64,000 bases of DNA. It comes from Pontibacter actiniarum (GTDB lineage: Bacteria; Bacteroidota; Bacteroidia; Cytophagales; Hymenobacteraceae). The notes beneath the pieces were generated by a model. It ran no database searches. It had not been told where the DNA came from and saw nothing but the letters and a program-made list of their open reading frames with translations. Made by a program: the position numbers and the translations under genes. Of this stretch, positions 19,201 through 30,525 are shown in pieces (position 1 is the first letter of the stretch; the number at the start of each line of letters is the position of its first letter). The DNA lies in contig NZ_CP021235.1 in the NCBI RefSeq assembly GCF_003585765.1, positions 4,464,001 through 4,528,000 of the forward strand, given 5' to 3'.

Positions 19201-20584
19201 GAACAACGAAGGAGAGCCGGTTAAAGTGGTGATGGGCCGTTCAGGTGAAGTGAAAGTAGTAGATCCTAATACAGGAAAGCTGCTGATCAGCAACCACGTA
19301 CCATATGGTTCATTCCTGCATGTGAATGAAGGACAGGTAGTTGAAAAGGGCGCGATCCTGTGTAACTGGGACCCTTATAACGCGGTTATCCTTTCCGAGT
19401 TCGATGGCGAAATCTCTTACGAATCCATCATCGAAGGTGTTACTTACCGTGAGGAGTCAGATGAGCAGACAGGTTACCGTGAGAAGGTAATCATCGACAC
19501 GAAAGACAAGACGCAGAACCCTGCTATTGTGGTGAACCCGAAAAACGGTGAGCCGAAAGGCTATAACATTCCGGTAGGTGCTCACTTGACTGTAGAGAAC
19601 GGCGAGAAGATCAAAGCTGGACAGATCCTGGTGAAGATACCGCGTGCTATCGGTAAAACACGAGACATTACGGGTGGTCTGCCACGCGTGACGGAGTTGT
19701 TCGAAGCGCGTAACCCGTCCAACCCGGCGGTAGTGTCTGAGATCGACGGTGTGGTTACATACGGTAGCGTGAAGCGTGGTAACCGTGAAATCTTCATCGA
19801 GTCGAAAGACGGCGTGAAGAAGAAATACATGGTGCCGCTTTCCAAGCACATCCTGGTACAGGATAATGACTTTATCCGTGCGGGTATGCCGTTATCAGAC
19901 GGAGCGATCACGCCTACAGACATTCTGAATATTCAAGGCCCGGGTGCGGTACAAGAGTACCTGGTAAATGAGATTCAGGAAGTATACCGTCTGCAGGGTG
20001 TGAAGATCAACGACAAGCACATTGAGGTTGTCGTGCGCCAGATGATGCAGAAAGTAGTGGTAGTGGATGCTGGTGATACCAGCTTCCTGGAGAATCAAAC
20101 AGTTGATAAGATCAGCTTCATGGAAGAGAACGACCACATCATCGACATGAAAGTTGTGGAAGATGCCGGAGACTCGACCAACCTGAAGCCAGGTCAGATT
20201 GTGACACCTCGTCGCCTGCGCGATGAGAACTCTAGCCTGAAGCGCCGTGACCTGCGCCTGGTGACAGTGCGCGATGCACAGCCAGCCGTTTCTCGTCCTA
20301 CGCTGCAGGGTATTACACAGGCGTCACTGGGTACGCAAAGCTTTATCTCGGCTGCCTCGTTCCAGGAGACTACGAAAGTACTGAGCGAAGCCGCTATCAA
20401 AGGTAAAGCCGACGAACTACTTGGACTGAAGGAGAACGTGATCGTAGGTCACCTGATCCCAGCCGGTACGGGTCTGCGTGAATACCAGAACCTGATCGTG
20501 GGTAGCCAGGAAGAGTATGATGCGCTGGTGGAGTCTAAAAAGACAACAGCGAGAACAAAGCAGCAAGAGTTGCAAAATAAATAA
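16268..20584 (+). CDS. rpoC: DNA-directed RNA polymerase subunit beta'
   Basis: A 1438-residue catalytic subunit. The N-terminal zinc site is C66, C68, C81, C84 ('[19 protein letters not shown]'), the catalytic magnesium loop NADFDGD is at residues 472-478, and a second zinc site lies in '[13 protein letters not shown]'. ATG 16268 ([15 protein letters not shown]) fits homologues; the longer frame from 16244 adds eight atypical residues. DUF3467 follows 7 bases after the stop. Confidence 0.98.
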   Translation: MAFAKNKKLTQDFSKVTISLASPESILERSNGEVVKPETINYRTYKPEMGGLFCERIFGPVKDWECHCGKYKRIRYKGIICDRCGVEVTEKKVRRERMGHIELVVPVAHIWYFKSLPNKIGYLLGLPTKKLDQIIYYERYVVIQPGILAEDGVNTLDFLTEDEYLDMVDKLPRENQMLDNNDPNKFIAKMGAEALQMLLERINLDDLSYELRHAAAHETSQQRKAEALKRLRVVEAFRDATTRIENRPEWMVIRMVPVIPPELRPLVPLDGGRFATSDLNDLYRRVIIRNNRLKRLIEIKAPEVILRNEKRMLQEAVDSLFDNSRKVNAVRAEGNRALKSLSDMLKGKQGRFRQNLLGKRVDYSGRSVIVVGPELKLHECGLPKNMAAELFKPFIIRKLIERGIVKTVKSAKKIVDRKDPVVWDILENVLKGHPVLLNRAPTLHRLGIQAFQPKLIEGKAIQLHPLVCTAFNADFDGDQMAVHVPLGPAAVLEASMLMLASHNILNPANGAPIAVPSQDMVLGLYYVSKGKRSTENEKIEGEGMSFYSAEEVVIATNEKRISKHAYIKVRTKVKNEQGELETKLIETVAGRVIFNQFVPEEVGYIDELLTKKKLQQIISRVFKETGMARTAQFLDDIKTLGFQSAYKGGLSMGLGDINIPAEKEVLVEQAKKDVDAVWQNYSMGLITDNERYNQVIDIWTRINNQITETLMRRLENEDQGFNSIFMMMHSGARGSREQIRQLGGMRGLMAKPQKSLQGSVGEIIENPILSNFKEGLDVIEYFISTHGARKGLADTALKTADAGYLTRRLVDVSQDVIVNEEDCGTLRGLEVSALKDNEDIVESLSERILGRVAVHDVFDPISNDLIVASGTEITEEIARAIENTSIESVEIRSVLTCESKRGICGKCYGRNLATGFMVQKGEAVGVIAAQSIGEPGTQLTLRTFHVGGTASNIAVEATILAKFGGKIEFEDVRSLDTVNNEGEPVKVVMGRSGEVKVVDPNTGKLLISNHVPYGSFLHVNEGQVVEKGAILCNWDPYNAVILSEFDGEISYESIIEGVTYREESDEQTGYREKVIIDTKDKTQNPAIVVNPKNGEPKGYNIPVGAHLTVENGEKIKAGQILVKIPRAIGKTRDITGGLPRVTELFEARNPSNPAVVSEIDGVVTYGSVKRGNREIFIESKDGVKKKYMVPLSKHILVQDNDFIRAGMPLSDGAITPTDILNIQGPGAVQEYLVNEIQEVYRLQGVKINDKHIEVVVRQMMQKVVVVDAGDTSFLENQTVDKISFMEENDHIIDMKVVEDAGDSTNLKPGQIVTPRRLRDENSSLKRRDLRLVTVRDAQPAVSRPTLQGITQASLGTQSFISAASFQETTKVLSEAAIKGKADELLGLKENVIVGHLIPAGTGLREYQNLIVGSQEEYDALVESKKTTARTKQQELQNK

Positions 20585-20591
20585 CTGAGCC

Positions 20592-20909
20592 ATGGCTGAA
20601 GATCTGCAGAAACAGAATCAGATAAACATTGAGCTGACGGAGGAGGTGGCTGAGGGCGAGTACGCAAACCTTGCCATGATTGCCCACTCCAGCAGCGAGT
20701 TTGTGATTGATTTCATAAGATTGATGCCGGGGCTGCCTAAGGCCAAAGTAAAATCAAGAATAATTATCACACCAGAGCACGCCAAAAGACTTTTGGCTGC
20801 TCTGGCAGATAATGTCAAGAAATTCGAGGCCAGTTTCGGCGAAATCAAGCAATCTCAGGAGGCTCCTTCCTTTCCGATGAACTTCGGCGGAACAGTAGGA
20901 GAGGCCTAA
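20592..20909 (+). CDS. DUF3467 family protein
   Basis: A 105-residue soluble protein with the DUF3467 pattern: 'GEYANLAMIAHSSSEFVIDF', 'LPKAKVKSRIIITPEHAKRL' and 'NVKKFEASFG'. Its function is not known. It begins 7 bases after rpoC and so is very likely co-transcribed with the polymerase genes; the same position is usual in Bacteroidota. The next gene, rpsL, has its own promoter. Confidence 0.85.
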   Translation: MAEDLQKQNQINIELTEEVAEGEYANLAMIAHSSSEFVIDFIRLMPGLPKAKVKSRIIITPEHAKRLLAALADNVKKFEASFGEIKQSQEAPSFPMNFGGTVGEA

Positions 20910-20935
20910 GGTGCAGAGAATTAATGAATTAAAAT

Positions 20936-20967
20936 TTTGAAATTGCAAAGTGAATTTTATACCTTTG
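20936..20967 (+). promoter_or_regulatory. Promoter of the rpsL-rpsG-fusA-rpsJ unit
   Basis: TTTG (20936-20939) and TACCTTTG (20960-20967) are separated by 20 nt, matching the Bacteroidota consensus. It lies in the A/T-rich 104-base gap before rpsL. Confidence 0.75.
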
Positions 20968-21013
20968 CAGACCAAAATTTAAAGTGGAAAAATCTATAAT
21001 TAACAGCTAGTAA

Positions 21014-21427
21014 ATGCCTACTATACAGCAATTAGTAAGAAAAGGTAGAGAAAAGTTGACATTTAAGTCAAAGTCTCCTGCCTTAGATTCATGCCCACAG
21101 CGCCGTGGTGTATGTACTAGAGTATATACAACTACGCCAAAGAAGCCAAACTCTGCGATGCGTAAAGTAGCCAGGGTAAGACTTACCAACGGTAAAGAAG
21201 TTAACGCTTACATCCCAGGTGAAGGACACAACCTGCAGGAGCACTCTATTGTGCTTATCAGAGGTGGTAGAGTGAAAGACCTTCCGGGTGTACGTTACCA
21301 CATCGTACGTGGAGCCCTGGATACGGCAGGAGTAAACGGCCGTCTTCAGTCCCGTTCTAAGTATGGTGCTAAGAGACCAAAGCCAGGTCAACCAGCAGCA
21401 GCTGCAGGCAAGGGTAAAAAGAAATAA
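21014..21427 (+). CDS. rpsL: 30S ribosomal protein S12
   Basis: Decoding-centre protein. '[20 protein letters not shown]' and '[16 protein letters not shown]' are conserved, including the lysines where streptomycin resistance arises, here in the sensitive form. At 137 residues it has a basic '[15 protein letters not shown]' tail beyond the usual 124. Confidence 0.98.
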   Translation: MPTIQQLVRKGREKLTFKSKSPALDSCPQRRGVCTRVYTTTPKKPNSAMRKVARVRLTNGKEVNAYIPGEGHNLQEHSIVLIRGGRVKDLPGVRYHIVRGALDTAGVNGRLQSRSKYGAKRPKPGQPAAAAGKGKKK

Positions 21428-21445
21428 CGATAGAGTTTTAATACA

Positions 21446-21913
21446 ATGAGAAAAGCAAAGCCGAAAAGTAGAATTCTCCTGCCAGATCCAAAATACAAAG
21501 AGACATTGGTAACCCGTTTCGTAAACTATCTGATGGAAGATGGTAAGAAGAGCGTTGCCTATGGTATCTTCTATGACGCTGTAGATCTAGTAGAGCAAAG
21601 AACCAAAGAAAACGGTCTGGAAACTTGGAAGAAGGCACTGAACAACATCATGCCATCTGTCGAAGTGAAAAGCCGCAGGGTAGGGGGTGCTACTTTCCAA
21701 GTGCCGACTGAGGTTCGTCCGGACCGCAGAGTATCTCTGGGTATCAAGTGGATGATATCCTATTCTCGCAAGAGAGGTGAGAAGACAATGAAAGACAGAT
21801 TAGCAGGTGAAATTATCGCAGCTGCTAAAGGTGAAGGTGCTGCCGTTAAGAAAAAAGACGACACGCACAGAATGGCAGAAGCGAACAAAGCGTTCTCTCA
21901 CTTTAGATTCTAA
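21446..21913 (+). CDS. rpsG: 30S ribosomal protein S7
   Basis: Primary binder of the 16S 3' major domain. '[25 protein letters not shown]', '[20 protein letters not shown]' and '[15 protein letters not shown]' are diagnostic. 155 residues; 18 bases after rpsL and 3 bases before fusA. Confidence 0.98.
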   Translation: MRKAKPKSRILLPDPKYKETLVTRFVNYLMEDGKKSVAYGIFYDAVDLVEQRTKENGLETWKKALNNIMPSVEVKSRRVGGATFQVPTEVRPDRRVSLGIKWMISYSRKRGEKTMKDRLAGEIIAAAKGEGAAVKKKDDTHRMAEANKAFSHFRF

Positions 21914-21916
21914 ATT

Positions 21917-24022
21917 ATGAACAATCGCGATCTTAAATACACAAGAAACATTGGTATTGCAGCGCACATCGATGCTGGTAAGACAACTACCACAGAGCGT
22001 ATTCTTTACTATGCTGGTGTAAGCCACAAGATAGGTGAGGTACACGATGGAGCTGCAACCATGGACTGGATGGAGCAGGAGCAAGAGAGAGGTATTACCA
22101 TCACTTCTGCTGCTACAACAGTTAGCTGGCCTTACAGAGGCGATAACTACCATATCAACATCATCGACACGCCGGGTCACGTTGACTTTACCGTAGAGGT
22201 AAACCGCTCCCTGCGCGTGTTGGACGGCCTGGTGTTCTTGTTTTCAGCAGTTGACGGTGTAGAGCCTCAGTCTGAGACAAACTGGCGCCTTGCTGACAAC
22301 TATAAAGTAGCACGTATCGGTTTCGTTAACAAAATGGACCGCTCAGGTGCTGACTTCCTTGCTGTTTGTAAGCAGGTGAAGGAAATGCTGGGTAGCAACG
22401 CTGTGGCCCTTCAGCTGCCAATCGGCTCTGAAGACAACTTCCGCGGTGTGGTTGACCTGGTAAACAACCGTGGTATCATCTGGAACGAAGAGGATAAAGG
22501 CATGACCTTTACCGAGGTTCCAATTCCGGATGACATGGTAGAGGAAGCTGCAGAGTACAGAGAGAAGCTGCTGGAAGCAGTGGCAGAGTACGACGAGACT
22601 TTGATGGAGAAATACTTCGAAGATCCGGACTCTATCTCTGAAGACGAGATCATCGCTGCGCTTCGTGCTGCAACTATCGATATGGCCATTGTTCCAATGC
22701 TTTGCGGTTCTTCGTTCAAGAACAAAGGCGTGCAGACAATGCTTGACTACGTGATGGCGCTTTGCCCTTCTCCACTGGATAAGGAAAGCATCAAAGGCAT
22801 CAACCCAGACACTGGCGCTGAGATTTCTCGCAAGCCGGACATGAATGAGCCTTTCGCTGGTTTGGCGTTCAAGATTGCTACAGACCCTTATGTAGGTCGT
22901 CTGTGCTTCGTACGTGCTTACTCAGGTGTGCTTGAGTCTGGCTCTTATGTATTCAACACACGTTCAAACAACAAAGAGCGTATCTCCCGTATCTTCCAGA
23001 TGCACGCTAACAAGCAGAACCAGATCGAAAGACTGGGTGCTGGTGACATCGGTGCGGTAGTAGGCTTTAAAGATATCAAAACTGGTGACACGCTGTGCGA
23101 CCAGAGCGCGAAGATCATTCTGGAGTCTATGGAGTTCCCAGAGCCGGTTATCGGATACGCTATCGAGCCTAAGTCTCAGGCTGACTCTGATAAGATGGGT
23201 ATGGCTATCGCTAAGCTGATCGAAGAGGACCCTACGCTGCAGGTAAACACAGATGAAGAAACAGGCCAGACTATCCTTAGAGGTATGGGCGAGCTTCACC
23301 TGGAGATCATCATCGACCGTATGAAGCGTGAGTTCAAGGTAGAACTGAACCAAGGTGCTCCACAGGTTGCTTACAAAGAAACTATCACCAAGTCTGTTGA
23401 GCACAGAGAAGTGTTCAAGAAGCAGTCAGGTGGTCGTGGTAAGTTTGCCGACATCGTGTTCGAAATGGGACCACGTGAAGACGGCAAGCAGGGCCTTGAG
23501 TTCGTGAATGCGATCGTGGGTGGTGTGATTCCAAAAGAATTCATCCCGGCAGTTCAGAAGGGTTTCGAAGAAGCCATGAAGAACGGTATCCTGGCAGGCT
23601 TCCCTATCGACTCGATGAAAGTTCGCCTGTTCCACGGTTCCTTCCACGATGTTGACTCTGACTCACTTTCTTTTGAACTAGCAGCACGTCAAGGCTTCAA
23701 AGAGGCTGGTAAGCAGTGTGCTCCTAAGCTTCTTGAGCCGATCATGGCCGTTGATGTGGTTACTCCAGACGAGTACACTGGTCCGGTGACAGGCGACTTG
23801 AACAGAAGAAGAGGTATCATGAAAGGTATGGATACCAAAGGTACTGCTACAGTGGTAAGAGCTGATGTTCCACTTTCAGAACTGTTTGGTTATGTAACTG
23901 ACTTACGTACCATCACTTCTGGTAGAGCTACTGCCTCGCTTACTTTCTCTCATTACGAGCAGGTACCACAAAACTTGGCAGATGCTATCATTGCTAAAAT
24001 CAAAGGAACAGCAGCTAAATAG
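21917..24022 (+). CDS. fusA: Elongation factor G
   Basis: Translocation GTPase. G1 is '[15 protein letters not shown]', G3 'DTPGHVDF', G4 'NKMDR'. Domain IV begins around '[15 protein letters not shown]' and includes '[20 protein letters not shown]'. 701 residues, normal length. Third gene of the str-type operon. Confidence 0.98.
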   Translation: MNNRDLKYTRNIGIAAHIDAGKTTTTERILYYAGVSHKIGEVHDGAATMDWMEQEQERGITITSAATTVSWPYRGDNYHINIIDTPGHVDFTVEVNRSLRVLDGLVFLFSAVDGVEPQSETNWRLADNYKVARIGFVNKMDRSGADFLAVCKQVKEMLGSNAVALQLPIGSEDNFRGVVDLVNNRGIIWNEEDKGMTFTEVPIPDDMVEEAAEYREKLLEAVAEYDETLMEKYFEDPDSISEDEIIAALRAATIDMAIVPMLCGSSFKNKGVQTMLDYVMALCPSPLDKESIKGINPDTGAEISRKPDMNEPFAGLAFKIATDPYVGRLCFVRAYSGVLESGSYVFNTRSNNKERISRIFQMHANKQNQIERLGAGDIGAVVGFKDIKTGDTLCDQSAKIILESMEFPEPVIGYAIEPKSQADSDKMGMAIAKLIEEDPTLQVNTDEETGQTILRGMGELHLEIIIDRMKREFKVELNQGAPQVAYKETITKSVEHREVFKKQSGGRGKFADIVFEMGPREDGKQGLEFVNAIVGGVIPKEFIPAVQKGFEEAMKNGILAGFPIDSMKVRLFHGSFHDVDSDSLSFELAARQGFKEAGKQCAPKLLEPIMAVDVVTPDEYTGPVTGDLNRRRGIMKGMDTKGTATVVRADVPLSELFGYVTDLRTITSGRATASLTFSHYEQVPQNLADAIIAKIKGTAAK

Positions 24023-24031
24023 TAGTATAAG

Positions 24032-24337
24032 ATGAATCAAAAAATTAGAATAAAGCTTAAGTCTTACGATCACAACCTGGTGGACAAGTCATCAGAGAAA
24101 ATTGTGAAAGCTGTAAAAGCTACTGGTGCCATCGTAAGCGGTCCTATTCCTCTTCCAACAGAGAAGGATAAATTTACAGTGCTTCGCTCACCACACGTGA
24201 ACAAGAAGTCTCGTGAGCAGTTTCAGCTTTGCACATACAAGAGATTGGTAGATATCTACTCTACAAGCTCTAAAACAGTTGATGCGTTGATGAAGCTTGA
24301 ATTGCCAAGCGGCGTTGATGTTGAGATCAAAGTTTGA
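24032..24337 (+). CDS. rpsJ: 30S ribosomal protein S10
   Basis: 101 residues with '[21 protein letters not shown]' and '[20 protein letters not shown]'. Also NusE in antitermination. It is 9 bases after fusA and is followed by a strong terminator, so it belongs to the str unit and not to the rplC unit that it heads in E. coli. Confidence 0.98.
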   Translation: MNQKIRIKLKSYDHNLVDKSSEKIVKAVKATGAIVSGPIPLPTEKDKFTVLRSPHVNKKSREQFQLCTYKRLVDIYSTSSKTVDALMKLELPSGVDVEIKV

Positions 24338-24356
24338 TAGCATCAGAACAAAAGGG

Positions 24357-24387
24357 AAGAGGAGAGCGAAAGTTCTCCTCTTTTTTT
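24357..24387 (+). terminator. Terminator after rpsJ
   Basis: AAGAGGAGA (24357-24365) pairs with TCTCCTCTT (24374-24382), followed by an unbroken T run to 24387. It separates the rpsL-rpsJ transcript from the rplC transcript. Confidence 0.85.
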
Positions 24388-24421
24388 GTACCTGCTTGAC
24401 AATAAATATTTTAGAGAAAGC

Positions 24422-24453
24422 TTGAATAGATTGCCAAAAAATTATTAACTTTG
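24422..24453 (+). promoter_or_regulatory. Promoter of the rplC-rplQ ribosomal protein unit
   Basis: TTG (24422-24424) and TAACTTTG (24446-24453) are 21 nt apart, within the Bacteroidota range. The leader before rplC is about 55 bases. Confidence 0.65.
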
Positions 24454-24514
24454 CACTCCCTTAGCGAAAATAGGGGGCAAGGAATTATTGTATCCATCTC
24501 TAAACAAAAGTTGA

Positions 24515-25132
24515 ATGCCTGGAATTATCGGTAAAAAAATCGGAATGACAAGCCTCTTCACAGCAGATGGTAAATACACACCAGTAACGCTTATCCAAGC
24601 AGGTCCGTGTGTAGTTACTCAGGTGAAGACGGTTGAGAATGATGGCTATGCTGCAGTGCAGATTGGCTATGGTGACAAGAAACTCAAGAGAGTAACGAAG
24701 GCGGAAGCCGGTCATTATGAGAAAGCCAAAACTGCTCCGAAGAAAAAAGTAGCTGAATTTGATGTAGAAGGAGTTTCTTACAACCTGGGTGACACAGTAG
24801 ATGCCAACCTGTTTGTAGAAGGCGAATTCGTAGATGTAGTAGGCACATCAAAAGGTAAAGGTTTCCAAGGTGTTGTTAAGCGCCACAACTTTGCCGGTGT
24901 TGGCGGCCAGACCCACGGTCAGCACAACAGAGCGAGACACCCAGGTTCAATCGGTGCCTGCTCATGGCCTTCAAGAGTATTCAAAGGCATGCGCATGGCG
25001 GGTAGAATGGGCGGTAACAGAGTAAAGATTCAAAACCTTACTGTACTGCGCATTGTCGCTGATAGAAACCTTATTGTAGTTAGTGGCTCTGTTCCTGGTG
25101 CCAAAAATTCTTACGTGTTAATTGAGAAATAA
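24515..25132 (+). CDS. rplC: 50S ribosomal protein L3
   Basis: 205 residues beginning [15 protein letters not shown]. The central extension that reaches the peptidyl transferase centre is seen in '[20 protein letters not shown]'. First gene of its unit, with rplD starting 1 base after the stop. Confidence 0.98.
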   Translation: MPGIIGKKIGMTSLFTADGKYTPVTLIQAGPCVVTQVKTVENDGYAAVQIGYGDKKLKRVTKAEAGHYEKAKTAPKKKVAEFDVEGVSYNLGDTVDANLFVEGEFVDVVGTSKGKGFQGVVKRHNFAGVGGQTHGQHNRARHPGSIGACSWPSRVFKGMRMAGRMGGNRVKIQNLTVLRIVADRNLIVVSGSVPGAKNSYVLIEK

Positions 25133-25133
25133 G

Positions 25134-25763
25134 ATGGAGCTTTCTGTATTAAATATTAAAGGTGAAGATACAGGCAGAAAGGTTACTCTTTCTGATGCTA
25201 TTTTTGGTCTTGAGCCAAACGAGCATGCCATGTATCTTGACGTGAAGCAGTACCTGGCAAACCAAAGACAAGGTACGCACAAGTCAAAGGAGCGTAACGA
25301 AGTTGCGGGTTCTACAAAGAAGATCAAGAAGCAAAAAGGTACAGGCGGAGCCCGTGCAGGTAGCTTAAAGTCTCCTGTGTTCGTTGGCGGTGGTCGTGTA
25401 TTCGGTCCTAAGCCAAGAAACTACAGCTTTAAGCTGAACAAGAAGCTGAAAAGAGTTGCCCGTCTTTCTGCCCTTTCTCTTTTGGCACGTGATAACCGCG
25501 TGACGCTGGTAGAGGCTTTCTCTATGGAGGCTCCAAAGGCGAAAGAATTCAGAGGTATCCTGAACAACCTGCAGTCTACTGGCAAAACACTCGTTGTTCT
25601 TCCAGCTGCTGACAAGAACATCGTGCTTTCAGGCAGAAACCTGCAGAAAGTAAAGGTTGCTACTGCGAAGGATGTAAATACCTATGACCTGCTGAACACA
25701 GAGAAACTTCTTCTTGTTGAGCAATCAGTAAATGAATTAGAAAACCTCTTTAGCGCGAAATAA
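25134..25763 (+). CDS. rplD: 50S ribosomal protein L4
   Basis: 209 residues. The loop that lines the exit tunnel is visible as '[19 protein letters not shown]' with '[18 protein letters not shown]'. ATG 25134 ([10 protein letters not shown]) is preferred over 25122, which would overlap rplC and precede the conserved start. In E. coli L4 autoregulates its operon; no leader could be identified. Confidence 0.96.
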   Translation: MELSVLNIKGEDTGRKVTLSDAIFGLEPNEHAMYLDVKQYLANQRQGTHKSKERNEVAGSTKKIKKQKGTGGARAGSLKSPVFVGGGRVFGPKPRNYSFKLNKKLKRVARLSALSLLARDNRVTLVEAFSMEAPKAKEFRGILNNLQSTGKTLVVLPAADKNIVLSGRNLQKVKVATAKDVNTYDLLNTEKLLLVEQSVNELENLFSAK

Positions 25764-26050
25764 TGAACGTTCTGAAAAGACCAATTATTACAGAGAAATA
25801 CGCTGCCTTACACGAGGTTGGTAAATATGCTTTTGAGGTACAGAAAGATGCCAACAAAGTAGAGATCAAGAAGGCGGTAGAAAAGATGTATGGCGTAACG
25901 GTTGATAAAATCTCAACGATGCGCGCTCTTGGCAAGAAGAAGACGAAGTATACGAAGTCTGGCGCTGTAACTGGCCGTACCTCTCTGATCAAAAAGGCAA
26001 TTGTTACCCTGAAAGAGGGTGAAGTAATAGACTTTTACAGCGGCATATAA
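25763..26050 (+). CDS. rplW: 50S ribosomal protein L23
   Basis: 95 residues with 'LKRPIITEKYAALHE' and 'KVEIKKAVEKMYGVTVDKIST'. Sits at the tunnel exit and docks trigger factor and SRP. Its ATG overlaps the rplD stop (TAATG), indicating coupled translation. Confidence 0.97.
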   Translation: MNVLKRPIITEKYAALHEVGKYAFEVQKDANKVEIKKAVEKMYGVTVDKISTMRALGKKKTKYTKSGAVTGRTSLIKKAIVTLKEGEVIDFYSGI

Positions 26051-26060
26051 TTAAGTTAAA

Positions 26061-26888
26061 ATGGCTTTAAAAAAGTTAAGACCAATAACACCAGGTCAAA
26101 GATTTAGAGTAGCCCCTGCTTTTGATGAAATAACAGCAACTACTCCTGAAAAATCTTTGTTGGCACCCCTCTCAAAATCTGGTGGACGTAACAACTCAGG
26201 TAAAATGACTATGCGCTACATCGGCGGTGGTCATAAGAGAAAGTACAGAATGATTGACTTCAAGCGTACCAAGCACGGTGTGCCTGCTACGGTGAAGACG
26301 ATCGAGTACGATCCGAACAGAACAGCTCGCATTGCGCTGCTTCATTACGCTGATGGAGAGAAAACATATATCATCGCTCCTGCAGGACTACAGGTTGGAA
26401 CCGTAGTAAACTCAGGCCCTGGTATTGCTCCGGAAGTAGGTAACTGCTTACCTCTTTCTGATATTCCTCTAGGTACTATCATTCACAACATTGAGCTTCA
26501 GCCAGGTGCTGGCGCCACACTTGCAAGAAGTGCTGGTTCTTACGCTCAGCTTGTTGCCCGCGAAGGTCGTTATGCCACAATCAAACTTCCTTCAGGTGAA
26601 CTGAGAATGGTACTTGTTAACTGCTCTGCCACTGTAGGCACCGTTTCCAACGCTGAACACATGAACGTGAAGCTTGGCAAGGCTGGCCGTAACAGATGGT
26701 TAGGTAAGCGTCCTCGCGTACGTGGTGTTGCTATGAACCCAGTGGATCACCCTATGGGTGGTGGTGAAGGTAAGTCTTCAGGCGGTCACCCACGTTCACG
26801 TAAAGGCTTGTATTCTAAAGGTCTTAAGACTAGAAACAAGAACAAGTATTCTGAGAAGCTTATAGTTAATAGAGGAAAGAAAAAGTAA
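26061..26888 (+). CDS. rplB: 50S ribosomal protein L2
   Basis: 275 residues. '[20 protein letters not shown]' and the C-terminal '[18 protein letters not shown]' with the conserved histidine near the peptidyl transferase centre are present. Stops immediately before the rpsS ATG. Confidence 0.98.
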   Translation: MALKKLRPITPGQRFRVAPAFDEITATTPEKSLLAPLSKSGGRNNSGKMTMRYIGGGHKRKYRMIDFKRTKHGVPATVKTIEYDPNRTARIALLHYADGEKTYIIAPAGLQVGTVVNSGPGIAPEVGNCLPLSDIPLGTIIHNIELQPGAGATLARSAGSYAQLVAREGRYATIKLPSGELRMVLVNCSATVGTVSNAEHMNVKLGKAGRNRWLGKRPRVRGVAMNPVDHPMGGGEGKSSGGHPRSRKGLYSKGLKTRNKNKYSEKLIVNRGKKK

Positions 26889-27167
26889 ATGGCTAGATCG
26901 TTAAAAAAAGGGCCTTATATTGACTTTAGGCTCGAGAAAAAAGTAACTGTGATGAATGAGGCCGGCAAGAAGTCTGTTATCAAGACTTGGTCACGCCGAT
27001 CCATGATTTCTCCGGATTTCGTAGGTCACACATTCGCAGTGCACAATGGTAACAAGTTCATCCCGGTTTATGTGACTGAAAACATGGTAGGCCACAAGCT
27101 TGGTGAATTTGCTCCAACAAGAAACTTTAGAGGTCACATTGCTAAGAAAGATAAAGGCAAGCGTTAA
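26889..27167 (+). CDS. rpsS: 30S ribosomal protein S19
   Basis: 92 residues starting [11 protein letters not shown] and containing '[22 protein letters not shown]' and '[14 protein letters not shown]'. Contacts the A-site tRNA head region and S13. No gap to rplB. Confidence 0.98.
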   Translation: MARSLKKGPYIDFRLEKKVTVMNEAGKKSVIKTWSRRSMISPDFVGHTFAVHNGNKFIPVYVTENMVGHKLGEFAPTRNFRGHIAKKDKGKR

Positions 27168-27169
27168 TA

Positions 27170-27565
27170 ATGGAAGCAGTAGCAAAACTTAACAACGTCC
27201 CTACCTCTCCTCGCAAGATGAGAATGGTAGCCGACTTGGTACGCGGCAAAAGCGTATCCAAAGCTCTTGGTATTCTGAAATTTGAAGCCAATGCTGGTGC
27301 AGCCAAAGTTGAGAAACTTCTTTTATCTGCATTAGCAAACTGGCAGCAGAAAAACGAAGACGCTCGCATCGAAGAAGCAAATCTTTATGTGAAGACGATC
27401 TTTGTTGATGAAGGCAAGATGCTGAAGCGTCTCCGTCCAGCTCCGCAGGGACGTGGTTATAGAATCAGAAAAAGATCTAACCATGTAACTGTAGTAATCG
27501 ACAGCATGACTGATGAGCAACTTGAGAAGCTACAGTCAAAGAAATCTAAAAAAGCCAACAAGTAA
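27170..27565 (+). CDS. rplV: 50S ribosomal protein L22
   Basis: 131 residues with '[19 protein letters not shown]' and the tunnel-lining hairpin around '[21 protein letters not shown]'. A lysine-rich tail extends beyond the usual 110 residues. Confidence 0.97.
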   Translation: MEAVAKLNNVPTSPRKMRMVADLVRGKSVSKALGILKFEANAGAAKVEKLLLSALANWQQKNEDARIEEANLYVKTIFVDEGKMLKRLRPAPQGRGYRIRKRSNHVTVVIDSMTDEQLEKLQSKKSKKANK

Positions 27566-27570
27566 GAATT

Positions 27571-28332
27571 ATGGGACAGAAAGTTAATCCGATAGGTTTT
27601 CGACTAGGTGTTATCAAAGGTTGGGATTCTAACTGGTATGGCGGCAAAGATTTCGCTGAGAAGCTGATCGAAGACGAGAAAATTAGAAAGTACATCCTAG
27701 CTCGTATCCCGAAAGGCGGTATTTCTAAAATTATAATCGAAAGAACGCTTAAGCGTATCACCATCACTGTGAACACAGCACGTCCAGGTGTTGTGATCGG
27801 TAAAGGCGGTCAGGAAGTAGATAAGATCAAGGAAGAGCTGAAGAAGCTTACGAACAAAGATATCCAAATCAATATCTTTGAGATTAAGCGTCCGGAGCTT
27901 GATGCCAAACTGGTAGGCGAGTCTATCGCGCAGCAGTTACAGGCCCGTATCTCTTTCCGCCGTGCAATGAAGCAGGCAATTGCTTCTGCGCTGCGTGTAG
28001 GTGCTGAAGGTATCAAAGTACAGGTGTCAGGCCGCCTTGGTGGTGCTGAGATGGCTAGAACGGAACACTACAAAGAAGGTAGAACTCCGCTTCACACCCT
28101 GCGTGCAGACATCGACTACGCTCTTTCTGAAGCACAGACAGTGTATGGTAAACTGGGTATCAAAGTGTGGATCTTCAAAGGCGAGGTTTACGGTAAGAAA
28201 GACCTTACTCCGAACGCCGGCATGGAGAGCAGCAAAGGACCTGGTGCCGCTTCTGGCGACAGACGTGGTGGCGACCGCCGCAACAAAAAAGGTGCTGGTG
28301 AAGGTGCCCCTAAGCGTAAGCGTCGTCAATAA
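27571..28332 (+). CDS. rpsC: 30S ribosomal protein S3
   Basis: 253 residues. Start [14 protein letters not shown]-domain loop '[17 protein letters not shown]', and C-terminal '[20 protein letters not shown]'. The tail after residue 215 is a basic, Gly-rich extension ('[20 protein letters not shown]') common in this phylum. Confidence 0.98.
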   Translation: MGQKVNPIGFRLGVIKGWDSNWYGGKDFAEKLIEDEKIRKYILARIPKGGISKIIIERTLKRITITVNTARPGVVIGKGGQEVDKIKEELKKLTNKDIQINIFEIKRPELDAKLVGESIAQQLQARISFRRAMKQAIASALRVGAEGIKVQVSGRLGGAEMARTEHYKEGRTPLHTLRADIDYALSEAQTVYGKLGIKVWIFKGEVYGKKDLTPNAGMESSKGPGAASGDRRGGDRRNKKGAGEGAPKRKRRQ

Positions 28333-28361
28333 TTAAGTGTTAACATTATAAGTTTTAGAAA

Positions 28362-28784
28362 ATGTTACAGCCGAGAAGGACTAAATATAGAAAAATGCAG
28401 AAAGGCCGCGTGACTGGTCTGGCTCATAGAGGCAGCACCATCTCATTTGGTTCATTTGCAATAAAATCGCTGGAAGCATCATGGATTACGTCGCGCCAGA
28501 TTGAGGCAGCCCGTATCGCCATGACAAGAGCGATGAAACGTGAGGGTCAAGTTTGGATCCGTATTTTCCCTGACAAACCTGTTACGAAGAAGCCTGCTGA
28601 GGTGCGTATGGGTAAGGGTAAAGGTTCTCCTGAATATTGGGTAGCAGTTGTTAAGCCAGGTACAATCATGTTTGAATCTGATGGTGTGCCTCTTGAAGTA
28701 GCAAAAGAGTCTTTGAGACTTGCTGCTCAGAAACTGCCAGTTAAAACAAAGTTTGTAGTACGTAGAGATTACGTTGAGAAATAA
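28362..28784 (+). CDS. rplP: 50S ribosomal protein L16
   Basis: 140 residues with '[13 protein letters not shown]', '[20 protein letters not shown]', '[20 protein letters not shown]' and 'FVVRRDYVE'. Needed for A-site tRNA binding. 29 bases after rpsC and 1 base before rpmC. Confidence 0.98.
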   Translation: MLQPRRTKYRKMQKGRVTGLAHRGSTISFGSFAIKSLEASWITSRQIEAARIAMTRAMKREGQVWIRIFPDKPVTKKPAEVRMGKGKGSPEYWVAVVKPGTIMFESDGVPLEVAKESLRLAAQKLPVKTKFVVRRDYVEK

Positions 28785-28785
28785 A

Positions 28786-28986
28786 ATGAAAAATTCAGAG
28801 ATAACAGCTTTATCTACTGCAGAATTGCAAGAGAAGCTCAACACTGAGAAGGCTAACATGCAGAACATGCGTTTTGCACATGCTATATCTCCACTGGAGA
28901 ACCCAATGAAAATCCGCGAGACGAAGCGCCTTATTGCTCGATTGAATACTGAAATTCGTCGTCGTGAAATAGAAGCTAACTCTTAA
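28786..28986 (+). CDS. rpmC: 50S ribosomal protein L29
   Basis: 66 residues, two helices, with '[20 protein letters not shown]' and '[18 protein letters not shown]'. ATG 28786 is used because the upstream start at 28774 would overlap the end of rplP. Confidence 0.95.
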   Translation: MKNSEITALSTAELQEKLNTEKANMQNMRFAHAISPLENPMKIRETKRLIARLNTEIRRREIEANS

Positions 28987-29000
28987 GACTTATTAAGATC

Positions 29001-29255
29001 ATGGAGAGAAACCTAAGAAAAGAAAGAAGCGGTAAGGTTGTTAGCAATAAGATGGACAAGTCCGTTACTGTGATGGTGGAAAGTAAAATGAAGCACCCAA
29101 TGTACGGTAAGTTTGTTAACAAGTCTACCAAGTTCATGGCTCACGACGAAAACAACGAATGCAACATTGGTGACTTTGTTCGTATTCAGGAAACGCGTCC
29201 GCTCAGCAAGAACAAGAAATGGCGTTTAGTAGAAATTATAGAAAGGGCTAAATAA
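29001..29255 (+). CDS. rpsQ: 30S ribosomal protein S17
   Basis: 84 residues, OB fold, with '[19 protein letters not shown]' and '[20 protein letters not shown]'. 14 bases after rpmC, 1 base before rplN. Confidence 0.97.
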   Translation: MERNLRKERSGKVVSNKMDKSVTVMVESKMKHPMYGKFVNKSTKFMAHDENNECNIGDFVRIQETRPLSKNKKWRLVEIIERAK

Positions 29256-29256
29256 G

Positions 29257-29625
29257 ATGATACAGCAGGAATCAAGACTAAGTGTAGCTGACAACAGCGG
29301 AGCGAAGGAAGTCCTTTGCATCCGTGTACTGGGCGGTACTGGTAAGAAGTATGCCTCTGTTGGTGACAGAATTGTAGTAACTGTTAAGTCTGCCCTTTCT
29401 TCTGGAAACGTTAAGAAAGGAACTGTTTCTAAAGCAGTTATTGTAAGAACAAAGAAAGAGGTGAGAAGAAAAGACGGATCTTATATCCGTTTTGACGATA
29501 ATGCTGCCGTTCTTTTGAATGCCAACAACGAACCACGCGGTACGCGTATCTTTGGCCCGGTTGCACGTGAACTTCGTGAAAAGCAGTTCATGAAGATTGT
29601 TTCGTTAGCACCTGAAGTTCTTTAA
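29257..29625 (+). CDS. rplN: 50S ribosomal protein L14
   Basis: 122 residues starting [19 protein letters not shown] and containing '[15 protein letters not shown]' and '[15 protein letters not shown]'. Forms an intersubunit bridge. Confidence 0.98.
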   Translation: MIQQESRLSVADNSGAKEVLCIRVLGGTGKKYASVGDRIVVTVKSALSSGNVKKGTVSKAVIVRTKKEVRRKDGSYIRFDDNAAVLLNANNEPRGTRIFGPVARELREKQFMKIVSLAPEVL

Positions 29626-29643
29626 CCCCTAATTCAGATTAAG

Positions 29644-29967
29644 ATGAATAAGAAAAAACTTCATGTAAAGACTGGCGATACAGTTAAAGTGATAGCCGGT
29701 GACGAGCGCGGAAAGACTGGCCGCGTAATCGCTGTAAACATTGAGAAGCAGAGAGTGACTATTGAAGGCCTTAACATGGTTACGAAGCACCAGAAACCTA
29801 GTGCTAGCAACCCACAGGGCGGTATCAACAAGGTAGAAGCTCCTATTCACGCTAGCAACGTTGCGCTTGTAGACCCTAAATCAGGAGAAGCAACCAAGAC
29901 TGCTAGAAGAAAAAACAGCGAAGGTAAGACAGAGCGTTATTCTAAAAAGACAGGAGAAGTAATCTAA
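29644..29967 (+). CDS. rplX: 50S ribosomal protein L24
   Basis: 107 residues with a KOW motif '[20 protein letters not shown]' near the N-terminus and '[20 protein letters not shown]'. Assembly initiator of the 50S subunit. rplE follows after 1 base. Confidence 0.97.
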   Translation: MNKKKLHVKTGDTVKVIAGDERGKTGRVIAVNIEKQRVTIEGLNMVTKHQKPSASNPQGGINKVEAPIHASNVALVDPKSGEATKTARRKNSEGKTERYSKKTGEVI

Positions 29968-29968
29968 G

Positions 29969-30523
29969 ATGGCAACTGCAAGATTAAAAGAGAAATATCA
30001 TAACGAGGTAGTGCCTGCCTTGAAAGAGAAGTTCCAGTATAAGAACGTCATGCAGGTGCCAAAGATCACGAAGATCTCAATCAACAAGGGAATTGGCTCT
30101 GCCGTTTCCGACAAGAAATTGGTTGACATCGGCGTGGAGGAACTCACTACCATCACAGGACAGAAAGCTGTAGCTACAATCGCCAAGAAGTCGGTTTCGA
30201 ACTTCAAACTGCGCGAAGGTATGCCTATCGGTGCTCGTGTTACCCTGCGTGGTGCGAAAATGTATGAGTTCCTGGATCGTCTTTTGACCGTGGCTCTGCC
30301 ACGTGTTCGTGACTTCAGAGGTGTGAACGACAAAGGCTTTGACGGCCGTGGTAACTACACGCTGGGTGTTAAGGAGCAGATCATCTTCCCTGAGATCAGC
30401 ATCGATAAGGTGAAAGCCATCTCAGGTATGGACATTACTTTTGTTACAACAGCTAAAACAGACGAAGAGAGCTACGAACTGCTGAAAGCATTCGGTATGC
30501 CATTCGCTAATAACAAGAAATAA
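29969..30523 (+). CDS. rplE: 50S ribosomal protein L5
   Basis: 184 residues with '[17 protein letters not shown]', '[20 protein letters not shown]' and '[20 protein letters not shown]'. Binds 5S rRNA with L18. Confidence 0.98.
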   Translation: MATARLKEKYHNEVVPALKEKFQYKNVMQVPKITKISINKGIGSAVSDKKLVDIGVEELTTITGQKAVATIAKKSVSNFKLREGMPIGARVTLRGAKMYEFLDRLLTVALPRVRDFRGVNDKGFDGRGNYTLGVKEQIIFPEISIDKVKAISGMDITFVTTAKTDEESYELLKAFGMPFANNKK

Positions 30524-30525
30524 CC

